Assembly (NCBI GenBank): GCA_031277075.1
Contig: JAISLV010000055.1
Coordinates: forward strand, 1 to 5,634
Length of the DNA: 5,634 bases
Origin: Endomicrobium sp.
Lineage (GTDB): Bacteria > Elusimicrobiota > Endomicrobiia > Endomicrobiales > Endomicrobiaceae
Direction: 5' to 3'
Under the pieces are notes generated by a model. The model searched no databases. It was given only the letters and a program-made list of their open reading frames with translations, and had not been told where the DNA came from. A program made the position numbers and the translations under genes. Positions 1 through 4,730 of this stretch are shown here, piece after piece (within the stretch, counting starts at the first letter, position 1; each line of letters begins with the position of its first letter).

Positions 1-92
1 ATAAAGGCAACGGCTTTGAAAAAACAGCAGATGCTGAAACAAGTTCAGCATGACGGACAACAGACAACGGCAAAAAGACGCGGCTAGGCGAC
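1..92 (+). repeat. 92-bp direct repeat, copy 1
   Basis: This stretch is identical base for base to 233-324 (offset 232). It begins at the window edge, so the true repeat may extend further upstream. It contains the palindrome at 31-51 and ends in GGCTAGGCGAC. The last bases of this copy also form a 6-bp stem with the adjacent unique sequence (GGCGAC 87-92, GTCGCC 97-102); copy 2 lacks this because it is followed by different sequence. Confidence 0.95.
31..51 (+). repeat. REP-like palindrome, TGC/GCA type
   Basis: An 8-bp perfect inverted repeat, ATGCTGAA and TTCAGCAT, flanks the loop ACAAG. It is flanked by AG on the left and GAC on the right, as is its second copy at 263-283. Read on the minus strand it encodes the MLNLFQHL-like peptide that, from memory, recurs in mis-called ORFs of many bacteria carrying this kind of element. 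It is probably a small interspersed palindromic repeat rather than a terminator, since no T tract follows. Confidence 0.85.
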
Positions 93-112
93 GGCAGTCG
101 CCGCCAACAACC

Positions 113-153
113 GACGCGAACGCGTCACCAAAAACTGACGCGAACGCGTCACC
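113..153. repeat. Two copies of a GACGCG-AA-CGCGTC palindrome
   Basis: The 17-mer GACGCGAACGCGTCACC occurs at 113-129 and again at 137-153, a 24-bp period. Each copy contains a 6-bp inverted repeat with an AA centre. The second copy runs directly into the palindrome at 151-171. Nothing indicates a protein-binding role, so it is annotated only as a repeat. Confidence 0.85.
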
Positions 154-171
154 CTGAACTTGTTTCAGGGT
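151..171 (-). repeat. REP-like palindrome, CCC/GGG type, reverse orientation
   Basis: The stem ACCCTGAA / TTCAGGGT surrounds a 5-nt loop. Read on the minus strand the loop is ACAAG and the flanks are AG and GAC, exactly as in the elements at 31-51 and 263-283. Only two stem base pairs differ, and both arms change together, so the fold is preserved. It is therefore a diverged copy of the same element in the opposite orientation. Confidence 0.85.
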
Positions 172-186
172 CTCTTTCAGGGTCTG
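163..186 (+). repeat. 12-bp tandem duplication
   Basis: TTTCAGGGTCTC (163-174) is followed directly by TTTCAGGGTCTG (175-186), 11 of 12 bases identical. The unit contains the right arm of the preceding palindrome. Read on the minus strand it gives the repeated peptide DPER-DPET that ends the spurious open frame there. Confidence 0.85.
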
Positions 187-232
187 TCTTTGGTCGTTTA
201 ACGCCAAATTCAGAAATAAAATTACAGCGGCA

Positions 233-324
233 ATAAAGGCAACGGCTTTGAAAAAACAGCAGATGCTGAAACAAGTTCAGCATGACGGACAACAGACAAC
301 GGCAAAAAGACGCGGCTAGGCGAC
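233..324 (+). repeat. 92-bp direct repeat, copy 2
   Basis: This is identical to 1-92. It includes the palindrome at 263-283 (stem ATGCTGAA / TTCAGCAT). After position 324 the sequence diverges from copy 1 (TAAGCG here, GGCAGT after copy 1). Complete identity suggests recent duplication or ongoing gene conversion. Confidence 0.95.
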
Positions 325-404
325 TAAGCGGCTGGGTAGCTATGGGACGGCAACGCGGCTGGGGCGATAGGGCAAGCAAATACGGCGGGGAAAGGTAAAA
401 TATA

Positions 405-1448
405 GTGATTGAAATTTTATATCCGTTTTCTTTAATGTATTCCGCTTTGTTTGAGCTTGATAAAAAATTTACTTCAAGCAAAAAACTTGATAAGCCCGTT
501 ATAAGCGTGGGAAATATTACTTGGGGCGGTTCGGGCAAAACGCCTATAGTAATAGAACTGCTTGAAACGCTTTTAAAAAATAAATTGACCCCTGCGGTTT
601 TAACCAGAGGATACGCGCGCAAAAATACAAAGCCTGTATTGCTAAAAAATGGCGGCGGTAAATTTTCCGTTTTGGACGCGGGAGACGAGCCGCTTTTAAT
701 TTTTAAAAACGTTCCAAACGCCGCCGTAATAATAGGCTCAAAAAGATATGATAACGCTTTGCGTTTTAAAAATGAGATAGACCCTGACGTCTACATTTTA
801 GACGACGGGTTTCAGCATTGGAAGATAAAAAGAGATTTAGATATTGTGTGCGTAAACGCCGCAAATCCTTTTGGGAACGGGTTATTAATTCCTGCGGGAA
901 TTTTAAGGGAACCACTTTCAGCTTTAAAAAGAGCGGGCATAATAGTTATCACAAATTCCGATATGGTTTTGCCAAAAGAACTTGACGGGCTTAAACAAGA
1001 AATTTACGAAATATCAGGGAAAACCCCTTTTAGCGCTCATTACGGAAATTACGAGTTTGTTTCTCTTGATTTAGAAGCAAAGTTTGACGCTGACATTTTA
1101 AAAAATTCGCAGGTCTATTCTTTAAGCGGCGTAGGCTTTGGCGGCGGGTTTAAAAATTCAATAGAAAAAGCGGGCGTTAAAACCGCAGGCAGTTTTATTT
1201 TAAAAGACCACAAAAATTACAGCGTAAAAGAAATTTCGGACATTTTCAAAATAATCGGCGGCGCGTATATTATAACTACGGCTAAAGACGCGGTAAAATT
1301 GGACGAACAAATTTCGTTTGCGGCTAGGTCTAGCGCAAAATTTCAAGAATTTAAAAAACGTATTGCAGTTTTGAAAGTTAGACCGATATTTGACGAGGGA
1401 AAAGAACAATGGGAAACAGAAATACTAAGCGCCCTGCGGTCTTTTTAG
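405..1448 (+). CDS. lpxK: Tetraacyldisaccharide 4'-kinase (lipid A kinase)
   Basis: LpxK moves the gamma-phosphate of ATP to the 4' position of the tetraacylated disaccharide 1-phosphate, giving lipid IVA at the cytosolic face of the inner membrane. The 347-residue protein has the expected length and motifs: a hydrophobic N-terminal helix (about 4-18, the membrane-associating part of the family), the LpxK-type Walker A GNITWGGSGKTP (36-47), RGYAR (68-72), GDEP (93-96), the hallmark catalytic motif DDGFQH (133-138), LIPAGILREPL (161-171) and TTAKDAVKL (291-299). The GTG start at 405 is preferred because AAAGG lies 9 nt upstream and the first residues (ILYPFSLMYSAL) match the family's usual opening. 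The 3' end overlaps gmhB by 40 nt. No truncation or missing key residue is seen. Confidence 0.95.
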   Translation: MIEILYPFSLMYSALFELDKKFTSSKKLDKPVISVGNITWGGSGKTPIVIELLETLLKNKLTPAVLTRGYARKNTKPVLLKNGGGKFSVLDAGDEPLLIFKNVPNAAVIIGSKRYDNALRFKNEIDPDVYILDDGFQHWKIKRDLDIVCVNAANPFGNGLLIPAGILREPLSALKRAGIIVITNSDMVLPKELDGLKQEIYEISGKTPFSAHYGNYEFVSLDLEAKFDADILKNSQVYSLSGVGFGGGFKNSIEKAGVKTAGSFILKDHKNYSVKEISDIFKIIGGAYIITTAKDAVKLDEQISFAARSSAKFQEFKKRIAVLKVRPIFDEGKEQWETEILSALRSF

Positions 1449-1984
1449 ACAGAGACGGCACGGTGATTTTTGACAAAAACTATTTAAGCAAACCCGAGCA
1501 GGTAAAACTTTATTCTTGCGCTGCAGAAAGCATAAATAAACTGCGCAAAGCGGGCTTTAAAATTATTGTCGTTACAAATCAGTCGGGCATTGCAAGAGGG
1601 ATGTTTACTATAAAAGATTTAGATAAAGTAAATAAAAAATTTGTTTCGCTTCTTAAAGAAAGCGGCGCAAAGATAGACGGACTCTATTATTGCCCGCACG
1701 CCGACAAAGACAAATGTTCTTGCAGAAAACCTCTTGCAGGCATGGTTTTTCGGGCGGCAAAGGAACACAATATAGATATAGCAAAATCTTATACCGTCGG
1801 CGACAGCATAAGAGATTATCTGCTTGGCTTTAACGCAGGAACGCAAGGCGGCGTTATGACGCTTACGGGGCATGGCAAAAAGCAGCAAAAAGAAATTGCG
1901 TCTCAAAAAGTAAAGCCTCTTGCCGTATTAAAAAATTTAAAACAAGCCGCAAATTTTATCGTTAAAAACGCTAAAAAAAATTAA
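1409..1984 (+). CDS. gmhB: D-glycero-D-manno-heptose 1,7-bisphosphate 7-phosphatase
   Basis: This is a HAD-superfamily phosphatase that removes the 7-phosphate of heptose 1,7-bisphosphate in ADP-heptose synthesis for the LPS inner core. The 191-residue protein shows all four HAD motifs: FLDRDGT with nucleophile D14 and acid/base D16, TNQSGIARG (56-64), R106-K107-P108, and VGDSIRD with D132 and D136. The Cys-X-His-X5-Cys-X-Cys zinc site typical of GmhB is complete (C95, H97, C103, C105) and separates it from many other HAD enzymes; the related HisB N-terminal domain is the main alternative. The start at 1409 has GAGGGA 8 nt upstream and lies inside the end of lpxK, so translational coupling is likely. 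Preference for the alpha or beta anomer cannot be read from the sequence. Confidence 0.92.
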   Translation: MGNRNTKRPAVFLDRDGTVIFDKNYLSKPEQVKLYSCAAESINKLRKAGFKIIVVTNQSGIARGMFTIKDLDKVNKKFVSLLKESGAKIDGLYYCPHADKDKCSCRKPLAGMVFRAAKEHNIDIAKSYTVGDSIRDYLLGFNAGTQGGVMTLTGHGKKQQKEIASQKVKPLAVLKNLKQAANFIVKNAKKN

Positions 1985-2287
1985 AATATCCGCGTCGCAG
2001 GCATTTTCTTTGCGTTTGCCGCGTTTTAGCGGATAAGTAAATTTGAAAACAATTTGCGTTTTTAATACAATGGGTGTCTTGCAAAAACCTATAATGCTCG
2101 TAATTGCCGCAAATTTTGCGGCAGTTCAAAGAAGAAAATGCAAGCCGCGTCCTAAGAGCAAGGACGGACAAATTTTCTGCCCCCCAAATGCCGCAGAGAC
2201 AATGTCTCTCAAGGCGCAAGGCAAGGACTGGCGTTAGGGTTTTTAGAGACGCCCAATAGCAAAGTTCGGTTTTTAGGAAATATAAAA
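1985..2287 (+). other. 303-nt gap: promoter and structured leader of gmk
   Basis: No convincing gene is present. The first part (1985-2042) has a weak 4-bp hairpin (2019-2032) without a T tract. After the promoter at 2043-2071 comes a run of hairpin-forming segments: TGCCGCAAA/TTTGCGGCA (2105-2123), CGTCCT/AGGACG (2148-2166), AGAGAC/GTCTCT (2195-2209) and GGCGT/ACGCC (2230-2253). I recognise no known riboswitch, tRNA, SRP RNA or other RNA family here. The segment may be a structured mRNA leader, another cluster of palindromic repeats, or both. Confidence 0.5.
2043..2071 (+). promoter_or_regulatory. Sigma-70-type promoter for the gmk operon
   Basis: TTGAAA (2043-2048) and TACAAT (2066-2071) are separated by exactly 17 nt, each matching 5 of 6 consensus bases. 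Transcription would start near 2078, giving a leader of about 210 nt before gmk. A perfect TATAAT at 2090-2095 is a second possible -10, but no good -35 lies at the right distance from it. The position at the largest gap between functional groups supports a transcription start here. Confidence 0.55.
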
Positions 2288-2884
2288 GTGAATATTGGCA
2301 AGACGGGAAATATTATCGTAATATCGGCTCCCTCAGGCGCGGGCAAAAGCAGTATTTGCGGCGCCGTCGTTTCTTTAGATAAAACCGCTGTTTATTCAAT
2401 ATCTTATACCACAAGAAAGCCGCGTCAAGGGGAAAAAAACGGACGCGAATATTTTTTTACCGACGATAAAAAATTTAAAAAAATGATACGGACAAAAGCC
2501 TTTGCCGAATGGGCGAAAGTTCACGACAACTATTACGGCACGCCGAAATCTTTTTTGGATAAAACTTTAAAAAGCGGCAAAAACGTTATTTTAGACATTG
2601 ACGTTCAGGGAGGACTTAAGATAAAGAAATCCTATCCCGACGCCTGTATGATTTTTATAATGACGCGCAATTTGAGAGTTTTAAAAGAAAGGCTTTCCGC
2701 GAGAAATTCCGACAGCAAAGAAATTATCAATATTCGTATGAAAAACGCAGAAAAGGAACTTTCTTTTTTAAATAAATACGGGTATCTTGTAATAAACGAC
2801 GATTTGCAGGAGGCGATAAAAAGCGTTCAAACGATAATAAAATCTTTGGAATATAAAATTCAAAGAAATAGAAAATATTTTTAG
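2288..2884 (+). CDS. gmk: Guanylate kinase
   Basis: Gmk phosphorylates GMP to GDP with ATP in the cytoplasm, an essential step of guanine nucleotide supply. The 198-residue protein has the standard order of motifs: P-loop APSGAGKS (14-21), the GMP-binding segment SYTTRKPRQGE (39-49) followed by G52 and Y55, EWAKVHDNYYGTP (74-86), DIDVQGG (103-109) and an Arg-rich lid region (ERLSAR, about 137-142). Length and residues are normal. The start is GTG with AGGAAA 7 nt upstream (2275-2280), and the protein opens only a few residues before the first beta strand, as usual. Its stop codon overlaps the ribosome binding site of rpoZ. The gmk-rpoZ-coaBC neighbourhood is common in bacteria, which supports all three assignments. 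Confidence 0.96.
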   Translation: MNIGKTGNIIVISAPSGAGKSSICGAVVSLDKTAVYSISYTTRKPRQGEKNGREYFFTDDKKFKKMIRTKAFAEWAKVHDNYYGTPKSFLDKTLKSGKNVILDIDVQGGLKIKKSYPDACMIFIMTRNLRVLKERLSARNSDSKEIINIRMKNAEKELSFLNKYGYLVINDDLQEAIKSVQTIIKSLEYKIQRNRKYF

Positions 2885-2893
2885 GAGAACACT

Positions 2894-3184
2894 ATGGAAG
2901 CGCATCAAAGTAATCTTACGGAAAAAGTTTTTAAGTGTAAAATGGGAAGATACGATATAGTAAGAACCGCTCTTGACTGGATAGAAGTCAATAGATACAA
3001 TGAAGATTACAGAAAACTCGAGCAAGCCGAGCTGATAAACAAGGCTTTAACCGACGTTGTTGACAATATAGCCACGCCTGAAAAAATAGAAGAGCTTCGC
3101 AAGAAAATGAAAAAGGATGAAAAATCTGCGGCTTCAGCGTCTTTGCAAAACGCTCCTGAAGCTGAAAAAGCGGGGATAAAATAA
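2894..3184 (+). CDS. rpoZ: RNA polymerase omega subunit (divergent)
   Basis: Omega is the small subunit that helps beta-prime fold and dock in RNA polymerase and, in some bacteria, takes part in ppGpp binding. The 96-residue size fits. The core follows the omega pattern: a conserved-type RYDIVRTAL (19-27), then a helical stretch KLEQAELINKALTDVVDNI (41-59) corresponding to the usual KA...AL.EI segment. The usual Ala-X-X-Arg-Ala motif is not clear (ALDWIEVNR here), so the protein is divergent. The tail (about 76-96) is Ala/Lys/Glu-rich and probably disordered. AGGAGA (2883-2888) lies 5 nt before the ATG. Much of the confidence comes from the position between gmk and coaC. Two in-frame TAA codons end the gene. 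Confidence 0.78.
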   Translation: MEAHQSNLTEKVFKCKMGRYDIVRTALDWIEVNRYNEDYRKLEQAELINKALTDVVDNIATPEKIEELRKKMKKDEKSAASASLQNAPEAEKAGIK

Positions 3185-3188
3185 TAAA

Positions 3189-3734
3189 ATGGCTTTAGAC
3201 GGCAAAAATATAATTTTAGGAGTGTGCGCAAGCATTGCGGCTTACAAGGCTTGCGATATTATACGCCGCCTTATAAAATACGGAGCAAACGTAGAATGTA
3301 TTTTGACGCAAAACGGCGCAAAATTTATTACGCCGCTCGCTCTGCAGACTTTGTCAAGAAATAAAGTTTATACGGGTATGTTTGAAAAAACGGAAAAATG
3401 GGAAATAGAGCATATTTCTTTGGCGCAAAAAGCCGACATTATTTTAATTGCGCCCGCCACAGCCGACATTATCGCAAGGCTTGCCGCAGGACGAGCCGAC
3501 GATTTGCTGTGTTCAACGGTTCTTGCTTCAAAAGCAAAAATAGTAATATGTCCGGCTATGAATGCGAATATGTTTAACCACAAAGCGACGCAAAAAAATA
3601 TAGAAACGCTTAAAAGCTACGGATACTATTTCGTAATGCCTCAAAAAGGCGAGCTTGCCTGCGCAATAACGGGCGACGGACGCCTTGCCGACATTGAAAC
3701 GATTATATCAGAACTTACGCAATATTTAGCATAA
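3189..3734 (+). CDS. coaC: Phosphopantothenoylcysteine decarboxylase, stand-alone CoaC
   Basis: CoaC is an FMN enzyme of the HFCD family that decarboxylates 4'-phosphopantothenoylcysteine to 4'-phosphopantetheine in coenzyme A synthesis. The 181 residues cover exactly the N-terminal half of a usual CoaBC (Dfp) protein: GVCASIAAYKA (11-21), the catalytic His in IEHISLA (H75), APATADIIARLAAG, the PAMNANM clamp (122-128, N125), and the active-site Cys in GELACAITGDGR (C158). From memory H75, N125 and C158 are also the E. coli numbers. One small oddity is Ala after the Cys, where Gly is usual. It starts 4 nt after the rpoZ stop, with GGGGA about 12 nt upstream. The reading frame stops right where the domain linker to CoaB would begin; the partner domain is the separate gene downstream. 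Confidence 0.93.
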   Translation: MALDGKNIILGVCASIAAYKACDIIRRLIKYGANVECILTQNGAKFITPLALQTLSRNKVYTGMFEKTEKWEIEHISLAQKADIILIAPATADIIARLAAGRADDLLCSTVLASKAKIVICPAMNANMFNHKATQKNIETLKSYGYYFVMPQKGELACAITGDGRLADIETIISELTQYLA

Positions 3735-3986
3735 CAAATACTACGGAAACGGCAGAAACAATCGCTGCGCCCGCCGCCGCTCAAATATAGGTATGCGCTT
3801 TTGCCGTAGCGCAATGACGACGACAAAAGGCAGCTGGGAAGTTAGGCAGCTAGGCAACAACAAACGGCAAAGATAATGATACCCCGTCAGGCTTCGCCTG
3901 CCGCCCCTTTTGCAAAAAGGGGAATTAACGGCGACGACAAAATGCTAATACAAAGGCAAACGGCAAAGGAAAGATTGCGGCTTTTT
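3735..3986 (+). repeat. 252-nt repeat tract between coaC and coaB
   Basis: The tract separates two halves of what is usually one gene. It contains a 6-bp hairpin TGCGCT/AGCGCA (3794-3813), AGGCAGCT twice 16 nt apart (3828-3835, 3844-3851), CAAACGGCAAAG twice 96 nt apart (3861-3872, 3957-3968), GACGACAAAA twice, and the strong double palindrome at 3888-3922. GCTAGGC and AACGGCAAA words also occur in the repeats upstream of lpxK. Its length is a multiple of three, and in the frame shared by coaC and coaB it has stops at 3807 and 3843 besides the coaC stop at 3732. It looks like inserted non-coding repeat DNA. Confidence 0.7.
3888..3922 (+). repeat. Double palindrome CAGGC-TTC-GCCTG and CCCCTTTT-GCA-AAAAGGGG
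   Basis: Two perfect stem-loops lie 3 nt apart: a 5-bp stem with TTC loop (3888-3900) and an 8-bp stem with GCA loop (3904-3922). No T tract follows, so an intrinsic terminator is unlikely, and the genes downstream appear to need read-through. The first 12 bases, CAGGCTTCGCCT, recur at 4786-4797 inside the glycosylase gene. This composition is typical of small interspersed palindromic elements. Confidence 0.8.
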
Positions 3987-4730
3987 ATGAAACGGCTTAC
4001 TTTTCTCATCACGTCGGGTCCTACTAGAGAATATCTTGACCCTGTGCGCTATATAAGCAATGAATCGTCGGGGAAAATGGGCGCGGCTCTTTGCGAGGCG
4101 GCTTTGAAGATCGGTCATAAAGTAATTTTTGTGTCGGGCAAGGCGGCGTATTATCCGAAAGGGAAAGCCGAAATAATTAACGTAGTTTCCGCAGACGATA
4201 TGTTTAAAGCGGTAAAGAAAAATTTTAAAAGAGCAAATATTATAATCGGCGCGGCTGCCGTTTCCGATTTTAAACCCGCAAACTTTTCCAAAAGCAAAAT
4301 AAAGAAAGAAAATATTTTAACTTTGAAGCTGAAACAAAACCCCGATATTTTAGCCTACTGCGGAAAGAATAAAAAAAATCAGGCGGTCGCGGGCTTTGCG
4401 CTTGAGACGGACGATTTAATAAAAAACGCCGCAAAAAAATTAAAAGATAAAAACCTTGATTTGATAATAGCAAACGGCGGCGAAAGTTTAGGCTCGGATA
4501 AAACTTCCGTATTTTTTATTTCTAAAAACCGCGTCCTTTGCAAAAATACGGCTGACGGCGGCAGACATTGCCCGCCGCTTGACGAGAGTAAAACGGCATC
4601 GCTTAAACCCAGCTCTGCGTTTGTCGTCGTCGCGTTTAAAGAGACAGGCAAAAAAATAGTCGCGGGAAAAATTATCAATGAAACAATCTCAATATTTGCA
4701 AATATTAAAGCTGGTAAAAACTTCGCTTAA
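3987..4730 (+). CDS. coaB: Phosphopantothenate-cysteine ligase, stand-alone CoaB
   Basis: CoaB joins cysteine to 4'-phosphopantothenate through an acyl-nucleotide intermediate, the step before CoaC. From ATG 3987 the protein has 247 residues and shows the CoaB signatures: LITSGPTREYLDPVRYIS (7-24), NESSGKMG (25-32, the Asn matching the intermediate-binding Asn of the family), AAAVSDFKP (89-97), KIKK with the conserved Lys (104-107), LKQNPDIL (115-122), AGFALETD (135-142) and IIANGGESLGSD (160-171). Residues about 185-216 look like an in-frame insert. The start is chosen because MKRLTFLITSGPT opens the Rossmann strand directly; upstream ATGs at 3876 and 3942 would only add translated repeat. 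AAAGGAAAG (3965-3973) is a distant ribosome binding site, and TTG 3975 is possible. The 3' end overlaps the next gene by 53 nt. Confidence 0.9.
   Translation: MKRLTFLITSGPTREYLDPVRYISNESSGKMGAALCEAALKIGHKVIFVSGKAAYYPKGKAEIINVVSADDMFKAVKKNFKRANIIIGAAAVSDFKPANFSKSKIKKENILTLKLKQNPDILAYCGKNKKNQAVAGFALETDDLIKNAAKKLKDKNLDLIIANGGESLGSDKTSVFFISKNRVLCKNTADGGRHCPPLDESKTASLKPSSAFVVVAFKETGKKIVAGKIINETISIFANIKAGKNFA
4539..4634 (+). repeat. G+C-rich in-frame insert inside coaB
   Basis: About 96 nt encode residues 185-216 of CoaB (CKNTADGGRHCPPLDE and on to VVVA). Removing them joins FFISKNRVL directly to FKETGKKIVAGKIINETI, which is how CoaB proteins normally run at this point. My hand count gives 55 G+C of 96 (57%), well above the surrounding A+T-rich coding sequence. 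It contains GCGGC...GCCGC arms and a GTCGTCGTCGCG end resembling the GACGACGAC words of the 3735-3986 tract on the opposite strand. The boundaries are approximate. Confidence 0.5.

Larger units (their letters stand above)
1..404. other. Gene-free, repeat-rich region upstream of lpxK
   Basis: No plausible gene is visible on either strand. The stretch is built of repeats: a 92-bp direct repeat at both ends, palindromes between the copies, a 12-bp tandem repeat, and a tail (about 325-390) of G-rich words such as GCGGCTGGG and GGCTGGGGCG that look like decayed short tandem repeats. A minus-strand open frame crosses it, but its translation is only what the palindromes encode. The ribosome binding site of lpxK (AAAGG, 391-395) closes the region. 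I could not find a convincing -35/-10 pair for lpxK. Confidence 0.75.

Noticed and set aside
1..324. CRISPR array
   Set aside because: There are only two 92-bp copies with a 140-bp centre; repeat and spacer sizes and number do not fit.
149..622. Minus-strand open frame of 157 codons overlapping the start of lpxK
   Set aside because: Its 3' half is the translation of the REP-like palindromes and tandem repeat (LNLFQHL, DPERDPETSSG) and its 5' half is antisense to the clear lpxK gene. It has no domain of its own.
2019..2032. Possible terminator after gmhB
   Set aside because: The stem is only 4 bp (CCGC/GCGG) and no T tract follows.
1971..2219. Minus-strand open frame of 82 codons in the same gap
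   Set aside because: It is Cys/Arg-rich with no recognisable domain and reads through the same palindromes. All supported genes are on the other strand.
2043..2237. Plus-strand open frame of 64 codons (or from ATG 2070) between gmhB and gmk
   Set aside because: It would start with TTG inside the -35 box, no ribosome binding site precedes either start, and its codons run through hairpin-forming repeats. The peptide is unrecognised.
3904..3922. Possible intrinsic terminator in the coaC-coaB gap
   Set aside because: The 8-bp stem is strong but GGAATTAACGG follows instead of a T run, and coaB, the glycosylase gene and priA have no evident promoter of their own.
3876..3986. N-terminal extension of CoaB from ATG 3876 or 3942
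   Set aside because: The added residues (IPRQASPAAPFAKRG and following) are translated repeat palindrome and match nothing in CoaB; the conserved domain begins right after ATG 3987. ATG 3942 cannot be fully excluded.
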